This document shows, piece after piece, positions 30,039 through 43,000 of a DNA stretch of 64,000 bases. How positions within the stretch are numbered: position 1 is the stretch's first letter; every line of letters begins with the position of its first letter. Below the pieces are notes generated by a model. It was not told the origin of the DNA, ran no database searches, and worked only from the letters and a program-made list of their open reading frames with translations. Origin of the DNA: Monarcha castaneiventris obscurior (taxonomy: Eukaryota > Chordata > Aves > Passeriformes > Monarchidae); the NCBI GenBank assembly GCA_026261815.1, contig JAMPIT010000575.1:41021501-41085500 (forward strand), in the 5' to 3' direction. Position numbers and translations under genes: made by a program.

Positions 30039-31137
30039 TGTATTGGGTTTGCATAGCAGGGTTTTGGTAGCAGGTGGGGCTACAGGGATGATTTCTTTGA
30101 GAAGTTACTAGAAGCTTCCTCCATGTCTCACAGAGCCAATGCCATCTGGCTCTAAGAAGCTGGTGAAGACCGAGCCCATAAGTGACAGTGGTAGTTCTTC
30201 TGGAATAATGTATTTAAGAAGAAGGGGAAAAAACTGTTGCAGAACAGCAACAGCTGAAGAGAGGAGTGAGAATATGTGAGAGGAACAGCCCTGTAGTCCC
30301 CAAGGTCGGCGCAGAAGGAGGGACAGGAGGTGCTCCAGCCTCTGGAGCTGAGATTCTCCTGCAGCTCCTGCTGCAGCCCACGGTGAAGCAGCTGTGCCCC
30401 TGCAGCCCGTGGAGGTCCACAGGGATGCAGAGATTCACCTGTGGCCCATGCAGGCCCTCATGCTAGACCAGGTGGATGCCTGAAGGAGGCTGTGACCCCA
30501 TGGGAAGCCCACACTGGAACAGGCTTCTGGCAGGACCTGTGGCTTCATGGAGAGAGAAGCCCACACTGGAGCACGTTTGTTGGCAGGACTTGTGAGCCCA
30601 CGGGGCACCCACGCTGGAGCAGCTTGTTCCTGAAGGGAACCCCACACTATGGGTAGGACCCACACTGGAGCAGTTCATGATAAACTGCAGCCTGTGGGTA
30701 GATCCCATGTTGGAGCTGTTAGTGAAGGACTGCATCCCATGGGAGAGACCCTGCACTGGAGCAGGGGTCCTTCCCCTAAGGAGACAGCATGTAATGAACT
30801 GACAGCAGCCCCCATTCCCTGTCCCTCTGCACTTCTGTCAGGGAGGAAGTAGAGAAATCAGAAGTGAAGTTGAGCCCAGTGAAAAGGAAGGGCAGGGTAG
30901 AGGCATTTTTTAGATTTTGTTTTTATTTCTCGTTGTCCCACTCTGATTTGATTGGCAATAAATTGAACTTGTTTCTCTGCATCGTTTTGCCTGTTACAGT
31001 AACTGGTGAGTGATCTCTCTCTCTGCCCTTATCTCAACCCAGGAGCCTTTTGTTGTATTTTCTCTCCTGCTGAGGAGAGGAGTGATATGAGTGGCTTTGG
31101 TAGGCTGTTGGTGGCCAGCCAGGGTCAGCCTACTACA
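30039..31137 (+). mobile_element. Solo LTR of an endogenous retrovirus (ERV-L-like)
   Basis: The element runs from TGTATTGGG to CCTACTACA, giving the TG...CA ends of an LTR. A TATA-like tatttaa lies at 30211-30217 and a poly(A) signal AATAAA at 30957-30962, in promoter and polyadenylation order on the + strand. The middle (about 30500-30760) is a minisatellite of roughly 50-base units around the motif cacactggagcag. The start and end resemble an LTR family I know as common in birds and linked to ERV-L-type elements. No gag, pol or env sequence flanks it, so it is a solo LTR. The 5 bases on each side (gttgc and ttttc) do not match as a target duplication. Short open frames inside are chance products of the repeat. 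Confidence 0.75.
30500..30765 (+). repeat. Internal minisatellite of the solo LTR
   Basis: About five to six diverged units share cccacactggagcag or a close variant followed by a Gly/Cys-rich-looking spacer. It is a length-variable region inside the LTR. Confidence 0.7.
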
Positions 31138-32445
31138 TTTTCTGAGTCTGTTTCATATACTTAAGTTAGTCCTGTGTTGTGATGTCCCATGACCATCTTA
31201 TATTGAGTAAGTTCTTCAAATGACTGTGCTGTACTCTACAGTGTAGCATGTATTCAATAATTCATCCAGAGATCTGCCTTACTTGTCCTGGTTGACATAT
31301 ATCAGTTTTCCTGGTTGTTGCTTACAGTTATGATCCTATTGATGCAATTTCTTTTAAATTTCATGAAGCTCTGACAGGTTACTGGATGTGTAATACAGTA
31401 ATTGCATTTCAGCCAGCATATGACATGGTTTCTTAAATGTACAGGGTGAGTGTTAAGTCATAATAGCAGGGAATCCTATTCAAAATAGAAGAAATTGCTC
31501 CTTGTCTATGAAATCATACTCTGTATTTGTACTCCCAGTGTACTGTAATGATGGGTTTCTGAACAAGCTAGAACTGAGAAGAGGAAACTAGATAGAACAG
31601 AGAGAAGCCTATTTCCATTGGGAAAGTGTGTCTTGTAGTTTGATTTTGGAAAGAAGTCTTACAGCATTGACTTCACATCTGATTCCAGTAGTGTGCCTCT
31701 AATGTGAGCTCATCACATTGGTACATGGGGGTGGTCTTTTGTTTGCAGTGGTACTCCCCGATTCTTGGTGCTGTAGTCAGTCTTAATTTTTCCCTTTCAG
31801 TTGTTGGACTTGTCATGGCAGATAGGATGTGAATAACTCATGGGAAGACAGCAGAGCCTAATGAGGTTAAAGATGTTAGAACGGGTTGAGTTTGAAGAGT
31901 GAAGGCAAGCTTTGTTTATAGTTTTTGTTCAAGTCAGCCTCTCTGAGTTCTGTAGCTGAAGCTGTGCGTAGTTCTTCTGGAGTTATGTCATAAGCCATAT
32001 ATCAGTTTTTTCTGGGATTATATTTTTTCAACTGGACCCATTCTCTGATCCAGGTCATGGTGTGACTGCTCAGAGGAGGAAGTGAGGTAGATGCTTCCTG
32101 AGAGTTAATTAAACCTCAAATCAGTGAAGCATGTGGAATCATTCCCTCTGACATCAGAATCTAGTTGTACTTTTTTTTGTCAAAACAAGCCTCTATTCCA
32201 TAAAGTATTTCTGAAGGAATTTAGTATTGTTCATCTAAAATTCAATATAATCATGAACCAAATACTTTATGTTCTTAGAGGTTTTAAATAATTTGTACAG
32301 TGTTGATGACTTTGCATAATTTACTAGTTCTTCTGTCAATTAATATTATTTATTCATTCGCCCCATGTTTTCAGTAATATTTTTCTAGAAGACCAAATGC
32401 AATTTTGGAGCTGTTTTCATTTACACTTGGGATGTACTGAATGGG

Positions 32446-32575
32446 ATTGGGGGTTTAGAGGAGGAGCTTGTTGGTTGTGTGGTGGGTTATGGATTTTGGT
32501 TTGGGGTTTTCTGGGGGGAGTGTGTGTTGGGTTTTTGTTGTATAATTTGCTTTTTTTTTTCACATTTACCGTCAA
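32446..32575 (+). repeat. G/T-rich low-complexity block
   Basis: A run of T and G with few A or C on the + strand, ending in a T-run. A small open frame of Phe/Gly/Trp composition here only reflects the base bias. Confidence 0.7.
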
Positions 32576-33120
32576 TACTGTTCTCTGCAATTCAAAATCA
32601 CGTTACCATTTCCTGTGGACAAACAGGTGAATTCTATATTGCCCTGTTCTGGGCAGCTTCAGTGAGTATTTGATCCATTTGTTTTGTCTGCAGTAAATAT
32701 ATTTTACATTTAACCGGTGCTGTTTTTACTCTCTTACCCTGTGATGCAATTTTAATGAACTTTATAGTAACTGAACATAAACCTACATGTACAGGAGAAA
32801 CAACATACTTTTTTTTTTTAAGGCTTTATTGAAATGTTACTTTTAAATTCTTGACTAAAGCTTCCAAGCAGTGTTGTTCTTGTAGCTCTTCTTGCTAACA
32901 AGTTCACTGTGGATATTAAGCACAGTCATTGCAAGAGTAAGTGAGTAATAAGGCATAACGTTTATTCTTGTCTGTCTTGAATTCAGATTTTATTATGAAC
33001 TTCCAGAAAAGGGGTCCTTTAGGTTTTTCTGTTAATCTTTATGCACATTATATCAGCTATGGTGATGCTCAACAAATGCAACAATCCTTAATCTAAAATT
33101 CAGAGTGCTGATTGCAATCC

Positions 33121-33420
33121 TCAAGAAGTTAGTTTAAAAGGTGTACAGAATTTCACTCTTAAAATTACATTTTGAAGTATTTGGTTCAAAAAACACCCAG
33201 ACCCCCCCTTGTTTTTAAGCTCCTGTGGGTGATCATAATCTTCTGTTTGTGGAATTTGCATTCTTGTGCTGTTTATAGAAGCACGGGTCTCACTGAATGG
33301 AGTAGCCTGAAACATGGTGTAAGAGGGTCCTCTTTGGTGCTTGACTGAAAATGTCAGTCTTCTGGTACGAATATGTGGTACATCAGTAGGGGACAGAGGA
33401 AATAGTATAGATAAATTCAT
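33121..33420 (-). other. Open frame with protein-like composition, unassigned
   Basis: A 99-codon open frame on the minus strand with mixed composition, containing PTDVPHIRTRRLTFSVKHQ and SETRASINSTRMQIPQTED. It is unlike the Leu/Phe/Cys-rich chance frames nearby. I do not recognise the family. Its C-terminal quarter looks non-coding. It starts directly in a low-complexity G/T block, with no convincing splice sites or promoter. It could be a chance frame or a fragment of a decayed gene. Confidence 0.2.
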
Positions 33421-33425
33421 ATAAC

Positions 33426-33485
33426 AAATTTTGGTTTAGATGGGGATTTTGGGGGGTTAGTGGTTTTGGTTTCTTTTTGGTAAAT
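33426..33485 (+). repeat. G/T-rich low-complexity block
   Basis: A short T/G-dominated stretch (ttttggggggttagtggttttgg and similar) in YAP1 intron 2. Confidence 0.65.
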
Positions 33486-33944
33486 AAATCCATGCATTAA
33501 TATGTAGCTTAATACAAACTTTACAAGCAGCAGAAAAATAATGGGGAAAAGGAGATTTTAGTGAGCCATATGGAGAAAAAAAATTTAAAAGCAGTCATGT
33601 TTGTCTGGCTTGTAAACTTCAAGTTTTATTGCTGCCAGCTGTGTAGAGTTACCACCTTCCTTTTTCATAGAAACTGGGCTAGGGTGACACAATGGTTCTT
33701 CCAATCTCATCGATACACATCTTAGTTACTTAGGACTGGCAGTTAAAAATGAAAGGACAATCCAGAAGAAAAGACATACTTTAATGCTTGATAAGTATTA
33801 TACTTGGCTGTGATCCAGTATGCATTCTGCAGCTAATTAATTGAAGTCTGAGCTTGGTTTTATTCTAACAATATGCATAAGCTTGGCTTTGCTGCAATTA
33901 AAGATTTGGTGTGTGAACTAAATTCAGCTGAAATCAGCAAGAGG

Positions 33945-34061
33945 TGTGTGTGGTGATTTTGTGGTTAGTTTTTTTGGTGTGGTTTTTTTTTTTTTTTTTT
34001 TTTTTTTTGTGGTTTTGGGGTTTTTGGTTGGTTTGCTTTTTTTTTTCCTTAGGTTAAATAA
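33945..34061 (+). repeat. Poly(T) and G/T-rich low-complexity block
   Basis: Contains a perfect run of 26 T (33983-34008) flanked by gtggtttt and ggggtttttggttgg sequence. It may be an old A-tail-derived or slippage-generated tract; no element body was recognised beside it. Confidence 0.8.
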
Positions 34062-34525
34062 CTTGAACATTGAATTGAACCATTAGCTCATATGATATGT
34101 GCTATGAAAGATGATGTACTAATCAAGCTGTTCTGAAATAAAATTGTGTTGTTGCCTTTGTATAGAATCTTCTGTTTCCATGTAATTTATCAGAGTCAAA
34201 AACTTCTAGTTTAACTGGAAGATCTGCAGTAGTGTGGGTTTTTGGAGGAGTGCTGTGAGGAAGACAACTTGGATTTTTGTCACTGCATGTAAGTGTTGAT
34301 TTTTAAGCCTACAAGTGCTCAACTGATTTTCAGTCTGTTCAAGCCATTAACAGAATCTAAAATGTGCACAAAATTAATAATGTTACTGTAGTTAACTTTC
34401 ATTGAGGGAACAGAATATTAATTTTAGTTTCTTAACAGTGTAAATTTTGTATACCTGGTATTAGAAAGTTACTGTAAAAAGAAACATACTGAGCTGAACT
34501 AATGACTGATCTACAACTGACTTTT

Positions 34526-37040
34526 AATCATAGAATCGTTTAAGTTGGAAAGGACTTCTAAGATCATGGAGCCCAATTGCTAACCTGACACCACTGTGTT
34601 CACTATCCCAAAGTGCCACGTCTACGTGTATATTATATACCTCCAGGGATGGTGACTCCACCACTTCCCTGGACAGCCTGTCCTGATGCTTGATAACCCT
34701 TCCAGTGAATAAATTCTTCCTGATACCCAACATAAACCTCTCCTGGCACAGCTTGAGGCCATTTCTTCTTGTCCTGTCACTTGTTACCTGGGAGAAGAGG
34801 CCAGCCCCCACCTGGCTACAGCCTCCTTTCAGGCACAGAGAGGGATAAGGTCTCCCCCAAGCCTCATTTTCTCCAGGCTAAACACCCCCAGCTCCCTCAG
34901 CTGCTCCTCACAGCACTTGTGCTCCAGACCCTTCCCCAGCTCCATTGCCCTTCTCTGGACACGCTCCAGCCCCTCAATGTCTTTCTTGCAGTGAGGGGCC
35001 CAGAACTGAGCACAGGATTGGAGGTGTGGCCTCAGCAGTGCCGAGTACAGGAGGACGGTCACTGCCCTGCTCCTGCTGGCCACACCACTGCTGATCCAGG
35101 CCAGGATGCCACTGGCCTTCTTGGCCACCTGGGTGGCCATGCTGGCTCCTGTTAGGCTGCTGTTGACCAGCACTCCCAGGTCCTTTTCCACTGGGCAGCT
35201 TTCCAGCCACTGCCCCCAGCCTTTAGCACTGCCTGGGGTTGTTGTGACCCCAGGGGCAGGACCTGACCTCAGCCTTGCTGAACCTCTTACAGTTGGCCTT
35301 GGCCCATCGATCCAGACTGTCCGGATTGCCCTGCAGAGCCACCAGCAGATCAGCGCTCGCACCCAACTTCTGTCATCTGCGAACTTGCTGAGTGGACACT
35401 TGATCTTCTAATCCACATAATCAGTAAAGACATTAAACAGGACTGGCCCCAATACTGAGCCCTTAGGCACCCCACTTGTGACTGGGTGCCAGCTGGATGT
35501 AATTCCATTCACAGCTCCTCTCTGGACTCAGACATCCCCCAATTTTTATCCAGTGAACAATGTAGCCCTGCAAGCCACGAGCAGACAGTTTTTCCAGGAG
35601 AATGCTGTGGGGAATGGTGCCAAAGGCTTTACTGAAGTCCAGGTAGACAAAACCCACAGCCTTTCTGTCATCCACTGAGAGGGTTACATGAAGAGATCAG
35701 GTTGGTCAAGCAGGACCTGCCTTTCACAAAATTGTGCTTTCTGGGCCTGATCTCCTGGTTGTCCTGCACATGCTAAGTGTTGGCACTCAAGATGATCTGT
35801 TGTTCCATGACCTTCCCAGCACTGAGGTTAGGCTGACAGGCCTGTAATCCCACAGATCCTTTGTCCCTTCTCGTAGATGGGAATCCCATTTGCTGACCTT
35901 TAGTCAACTAGGACCTCCCTGGTTAGCCAGGACTGCTGGTAGATGATGGAAAGTGGCTTGGTGAGCATTTCCACCAGCTCCCTCAGGACTCTTGCTTGGA
36001 TCCCATTTGACTCTATGGACACGTGTCTGTGTGGTGTAGCAGCTTGCTGACTGTTTCTCCTTGGATTGTGGGAGTTTCATTCTGCTCCCCATCCCAGTCT
36101 TCCAGTTTAGGGGGCTGGGTATTCTGAGAACAACTGGTCTTACTATTAAGAGGAGCTGAGGCAACGAAGGCATTAGGTACCTCAGCCTTCTCATCATTCC
36201 TTGTCACTGTGCTTCTCCCTGTTTCCAGTAAAGGATGGAGATTCTCCTTAGCTCTCCTTTTGTTGCTAATGCATTCTTAGAAACATTTTGTTTTTGTCTT
36301 TAGCAGTAGTAATCAATTTAAGTTCTAGTTGTGCTTTGGTCCTAATTTTCTCCCTGCATAATCTGTGACATCCTTGTAGTCCTCATGAGTTGCCTGCCCC
36401 TTCTCCCAAAGGCCACAAACACTTCTTTTTATCATTACTTCTGGCCAAATATGTCTGTTCAGCCAGGCCAGTCTTCCTCAACAGCTTGTCTTTTTTACCA
36501 CGTGGGGATGGCCTGTTCCCACGACTTTCCTATTTCCTTCCTGAAGAATGTCCAGCCTTCCTGCATTCCTTTGCCCTTCAGGATGGCCTCCCAAGTGACT
36601 TTCTCAACTAGGCTCCGAAACAGGCCAAAATCTCCCTTCTGTAAGTCCATGGTGGCAGTTCTGCTGATGCTCCTTGTTACTTTGAGAATTGAGAACTGTT
36701 ATTTTGTGACTGCTGTGACCAAGATGGCCTCTGGCCATCTACCAGCCCTTTTCTGCTCACAAACAGCAGCTCCAGGGCGGCACCTTCCCTAGTTGGCTCC
36801 CTCACCAGCTCTGTCAGGGGAGTCTCTTACACAGACTCCAGGAACATCCTGGAATGTTTCCTCTCTGCTGTGTTGTACTTCCAGCAGACATCTGGTAAGT
36901 TGAAGTCCCCCATGAGAATAAGGGCCAGAGATGGTGCGACTTCTTCCAGCTGCTTATAGAATATTTCAATTGCCTTTTCATCCTGGTTGGGTGGTCTATA
37001 ACAGACTCCCACAGAATGTCTGCCTTGTTGGCACAAAACT
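34526..37040 (-). mobile_element. CR1 retrotransposon, 2.5 kb, with EN and RT remnants
   Basis: On the minus strand the element begins in the apurinic-type endonuclease, with motifs GVCYRPPNQDEKAIEIFYKQ and LILMGDFNLPDVCWKYN (near 36830-37010). It continues through a diverged middle to the reverse transcriptase (YLDFSKAFGTIPHSILLEKL at 35540-35645). It then carries the RT C-terminus ([40 protein letters not shown] and [15 protein letters not shown] at about 34830-35200). It ends with the 3' end near 34526 (gattctatgatt on the minus strand). Several frameshifts and stops split the frame, so it is inactive. The 5' half of the full element (ORF1 and the start of ORF2) is missing, as is usual. 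It is inserted antisense in YAP1 intron 2. Confidence 0.94.
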
Positions 37041-40000
37041 GTAATAATTTGATCAAAGCATGCTAAAAATAAAATGGAGGAAGAAAAAGCTTTTACAAAA
37101 GCTGAGTGGTTTAGATCTAAAGTAAGGTATTGATAAATACTCTGACTTGTACTAGATTTAAGTGGGATATTTAACACTGTAACTATTGTACTTATCAGAA
37201 CAACTCTTAAGTAGTAGGTCTGTTGCAACTCTGATTTCTGGTCCAGGTAAAATCAGAACAAGTATTTTATGTTCTCAAAAGCTTTTTGTTGTAAATACAC
37301 CTGTGCAAGCAAAAGTCTTGGATGTTCTGAAGGTCTGTGTCAGTAGAATAAGTCACAGAAAATGAAAGCTTTATTATTAGGAAGGGTAAATGCATAAATT
37401 TTTTCATGAGTTTATCCACACCACACTTGTGGATGCTGAAGGCTTGGTCGCAGGGAGCGACACACACTCTTGTTTCTTGGTTGGATTTTTTTTGTTGCTG
37501 AACATGTTGCAAATTCTTGAAGCACACTTACCAGCAAAATTGAAATGTAGAACAAAGTTCAAATTAATACAGCAGCTAATGAGAGGGGAGGGTTTAGAGG
37601 GAGACTGAAATAGAAAGGAACTGAAAAATAATGCAGTGTTGGCATTTTTTCATTTCTTTCTTGTGTTGAAGAAAAGTTGTTCAACAGGAGCAATAAAAGA
37701 TATAATGATTTAGCTCACTTTTAAGTAGTAATGACAGTTTGAAAGTACAATGGCATGCTTATACAGTACAGTGTATTACGCTTTTTAGTGACAAAATTAG
37801 CATGCTACTGCTTTATGTCCTATAGTAAAGTTAGGCTTGATACGGAAGCTTAAATAGAGACATGGGCTTGGGTTTTTGCTGAGGTGGGTTTTTTCCTCAG
37901 AAAATACACATGGCTGTTTTGTTTGCCGTAGGCTAAACAGGGTGATGAAGAATACTGAGTGTCAGACCAAGAGGAATTGATGTAGGGAAGGAAGAAAACA
38001 AGAAACATGTAGGTACAAGTCTGCTACTAAAGGAATTTGTCATGGTTTATTCTTGGAGGAACTGATACTAATAAAGAATTCAAGCCTATACCATTGTCTG
38101 TCTTCAGATATTCTACTAAACATTTAAAAGTGTGAGTCAACAGAAGTATTTAATAAATTTTCTAAAGTTCAATCCTTTTCTAAAATATCTTGTTCCTTAT
38201 GTAAATAGTTACTGTAGTTGCAGTTCATCTCAAACATCAGAATAAAAAATGACCTTGTTCCTCGCTACACATGGCTCCTTTTTGATTTATGACTTGTTCT
38301 TCCAGTTGACCAGCTCGGTTTAACTGCTGTGCTGTGTAAAACTAAAGTAAACTTTGAATGCTTTAATTAACTGTTGTACTAGATGATGATAGAACAAGTA
38401 GTTTCAGTGTATGTGTTCATTACAGAAAGATGTATTCAGCTCATCTGTGAACCTTTTATTCTCCCATATGTATATAATCAGATACATAGATTAAAATACA
38501 TACAATTTGATTTTAAGCAGAAGTCAGAATTGTAACACAAAAGCATGTTTCAAGAAATAAGTGCCATTAAAATGCTCAGTGTTCAATACAGAATTTCAAT
38601 GGCTGACACATCCTTGGAACGAAAAAGTACAGCACTGTTAAATATTTTGTGTAAATTCAGTCAAGGGTTTTGTATAGCATGAAATTTCTCTCAAAGTAGA
38701 AATTATCAGGTGTACCTGAGATCTAAAGGTGGTAGTTCTAATTCTGGAAATTTTTGTATTTGAAGTAATTTCATGTGGCTTTTAATAATCTTTACAGAGG
38801 AACTATACAGCTTAGCCAGTGTGACAAAATCAGAAAGAAAGAGATCTCAGTTCTGAGTTATGCACTTTTCACTTTGGTTGTGAACTATTTTTTGTTTCTA
38901 GTAGCGCTAGATATTCCATTGATGGAAATGTCACCCAGTAACTACAGGAGAGAGACAGTAAAAATTAATTGCTTTGATTTCCTTTTAATACTTCTCTGTT
39001 TCAGAATACAAGGTTTTTGATTGTAGGGCTAATTGAAGCCAATCTACAGGTTCATAGAGATTGAATACTGCCTTCTTTAGTGAATGATTTGGTATTAATA
39101 GTATTAAGATTGATTACCAGAAATCTAGTATTTCAACTCTTTATTCAATCTGCTTCTGTTCAGTGAGTCCATTTTAATTCCAACATTATGTTTACTTTAT
39201 TGTGAGAAACATGTTGGGAATGGAGTAATGCAGTAAGGCTTTCTCTGAAAGAAAAGGGGAAGGGTCAAAAGGATAATTTTCTTTAATCGATGCTTGTAGC
39301 CTGCTGTTCAGAGGCAATCAGTAGATCTCTATTGATTGTGACAATTCAGCCATTTATAAAGAAAGCCTGTGTTTATTATTGGTTTGGATTTGACCTCTGA
39401 TTAAGTCCATCAGTAGTTATTTTCTGGGCAAATATATCAGCAGTGTAAAAGAAATTGGCAGTTAAGATTGCAAAAGCTCAACATTGTGGTAGGTTTGAGT
39501 CTAAAAATAGTTACATGATCACAATTCCATTTTTTGTTTCAGTGTGTGAGTGGTTTTATGTCTGTTAAGCTGTTTAAATCAAGTTTATACTAAATAACTT
39601 CATTTTTTGTGAGATTGAAAGCTTTGTAACTGTTTTACTGGTTGCTTTTGCAAATCACAGTCACAAAACTTGCTGTCTTACTAGTTCATCAGATTTTAGA
39701 CTAAACACACACATCCAACCTGGCTAAAAAATTTAAGTGATGCCCTTCTAGATAGATGCACTTTCCAGTTACAGCCAGGGAATTTGGAAACACTAGAAAC
39801 ATCTGTCACCTAGTTTGACCTTCTTGATAAAAGCCATATAATGTAATCCATCAGTTTTGCTATTGACAATATGTACATTTATTCTTAACAAATAGACGTC
39901 TATTTAAATGTTGACTTCCAGTGAAGTCTTGCAAAGATCATGAAGGAGAAACTGTGCATGAAATGGGGACAGGATTCTGAAATTAATTTTGCTTTTGAGG

Positions 40001-43000
40001 GATCAGACAGAACATTGGAACTAGAAAATAGTTAGAAATAATGTTTGTAATTCTGTTTGTAATTGTAACACTAATTCTTCCTTCTGTTGAAGGTATAAAC
40101 ATACTATTGCTTCTATTGCTCAAACTTTGGAGAACAGCATCTGCTGAAATTCAGAGACCACTTTAATTAAGGGGGAAAAAAGGCACAAAGTTTGAATATT
40201 TCAGTGGAAGTGAGATTTAATATTTTAATTTGTTTTCTTGAAAATGGTCAGAGAACATGTGGCATTAAAACAAATCCTCGCTGTATGTATATTGACTTTA
40301 CAAGTCAATGCAATCTGTCAAAACACCTTGTAAAGCAAATTTTAATTGACATGTAGGAATTAGTTTGAAACTTCCCACCTTCTTGTAGAGTTAATTAGAC
40401 AGTCATGTTTTATTAATCAGTAACATTTAAATCAAAAACAAGTTAGTTACTTCACAGCTGTTTGTGGTCGAAAGAGGCAGTGAGTGGATTAAATTTGAGG
40501 CCTAGTTTTCTTGACAGGGATTTCATAATATTTCCCACACATCACTGTAACTTGTCTCAAGCTTCGGATAAATGTGTGTCCGTTGTTCCACAGCTTCAGT
40601 CATGGCCTGTTTGTTGAAACTCTGGTTTGGAACTTCCTTGAGCATAACTTTACAAATTCAAGAGGTGTGTTATACAGTGGACTGTGGGAAGAAAAGCTGC
40701 ACTTGTATTGTTTTACCCAGGTTTAGTGATCAGTGAATGTAATTGAAGATCAGCACTGTATGACACTTTGGCAATGGCTACAACTCTTTTTAAAATGTAC
40801 ACTAAAGGCATGTCTCAACTACTTGAAAAGAAGAAATGTGTGTGCTGCTTCCTGAACGTGAAACTGGGACTGATGTTTATAAGGAAATTTGGTTCTCTTG
40901 TGGTTGTGCCAGTCTGATAGGCATGCAATGTTTCTTTCTTCCTGAGGGAAACAGAGGAAAACAATCGTATGAAGACATGTTTTAACAGTGTCTTGCTCAG
41001 CATGGCAGTGGTTAGCCATGTTTTGAAGCCTTCTGGGAAGCAAGGGCCTGGGCATTATCCATGAGGCCAAATGATGAGAAATTTTGAATAAATGGTGTGG
41101 GGAAATACATGCTACATACTGAAATTATTATAAAAGTTATTACTGCCTGAGGGAACACTTCACAACAAAAGCATTAATTAAAAGCAGTGTTATCCTGGCA
41201 AGACGTGGAGAACAAGATCTGTTCTTATAACAGAAGCATAATTGCAGTCTTGTCAAAATATCATTAGACCCTGTGGCGATTGAAAGAGCATCTTTCCAAC
41301 ATGGTTTGACTTTTTGGAGTCCATTTTCTATGCTTTAAGTAATTTAGCAGTTTTCTATCTACAGCTTTTTCTTTTAATTTTTGCAGTCAGGTTGAATAAT
41401 GGTGTTTTTGTGAAGATCAGAAAAAAGTGAAACAAGTGGGACCAGATGCCCTTCAGCCTAAAACCCCTTGAGATTAAAGGGAATCATACATTGTTTTTGC
41501 AAAGCTGTTTTATCCTTCTGCAGTATAAACCTGATGGCTTCCTGATATGGGAAAATTAGAAGGAGATGTGTTATAGAGGAAGGCCATGATGGTTGTTAGT
41601 TTAACCTTCCTATGTTTTAGAAGGCTGTTTTCAGCTTGAGTCAATGAAACATGAGATATGGGAGACTATCTAAAACAGGTTTTATCAGCAGTGCTCAACA
41701 TGTCATTCCTGCTGTCATGTTATTTGAGAAATGTTGCATGTATGTAAATATATCCTTTTGGAGGCTGTCTTTACAGTGAAACATTGCTGTTTAAAGAGGA
41801 TGATTGTTTGGTTGTTGAGTGCTATCCTGTTGAGATACTAGCAACAAAAAGAGGGAGTTCAAATACAAATCTTCATTATATTAACTATAAAAATTTCAAG
41901 AGTGAAGTCATTCATCAGCAAGTCTGTACAGAAAAATCTGTGTACATCTGTACACTGATGCCTTTTAATGTTTATCTTGACTTTTAGTCTCTGTATTTTG
42001 GTAACTCATAGGTGTGTGTAGTTGTGTGGTTTATAGGCATTTAGAGCAGCCAGTCATGACTGACTTAAAGAACTCAAGTGCTCTTGTCAGAGTTGCTTGG
42101 CGGTGTTATGAAGACTTCAGTTCTTCTAATCACCTACATCTGGCAGTAGTTTGAGAAGGCATTGTTTAATTATTTTTCTTCTCTCTTTGTTATTTTTTCC
42201 TAAAGCTACTCAAGAAATTTTGAGATTTAATAGTGTTGTTCTCCAAGTTGTTTCTTTTCATCAGTTTGGGGCTGAGGTGGAGTCAGAAGGAATATTAAAA
42301 AATAAAAGTAGCTTGATGGATCCTAAGATAGCAAAATTCAGCTTTCTGAAGCTGGTTGTAGAGAAGATTGAACCAATTTGCTGTCTCAAATAAATAGTAA
42401 TTGAATCACTTCAATTCTTAAAATTCAGCAATTATTTTGATAGTTGGTATGCAAATGTTTAAAAACTTGAGTTCTTTTTCATGGCTGAATTACTTCATGA
42501 AACTTGTTTACTGTGCAAAACCAAGGTAGTCTGCAGTAGTTGGCAATCCAGTCTGTCTGCAGCATTCAGGGTAATTTTTGTTTAAATTGGTTCTTAATTG
42601 TGAACTTGTCAGACTTTAAACTAATTAGAAGTTCCCAAAACCCTACTGTTGGGAAGTAACTTGAAACAAATACTTCATAAGGTGGCTTAGTCAAAATCTA
42701 GTGTGACGTGAGAGCTGCTGCTTCATGCTAGCATGAACATACTCCCAGGCTTTTTCTCAGTCCCTTCCATCTTGCATGTCTGAAATAGCAACTTTAAGCT
42801 CCTATGTTCTTTAAAATACTTGGACTTTCTGATGACTCAGTTTGCATATGGATATGTGAATTTTAGTCGTAATCAATGTCATATTGTGTGTCTATACGTG
42901 CATGTGTATTTTGAAGTTTTCTGATTTCAGAACTGCTGAAAAAATTAAAATGTATAAAAGCTTTCATGGTTTAGAAACTGTAGCCTCTAGGAAGAGATTA

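Noticed and set aside
30214..30852. Overlapping frames on both strands near 30.3-30.8 kb
   Set aside because: They fall in the solo LTR and its minisatellite and merely repeat the ~50-base unit; no viral protein motif is present.
34769..35411. Plus-strand frames of about 100-128 codons
   Set aside because: They run antisense to the CR1 coding remnant; the minus-strand reading has the RT motifs.
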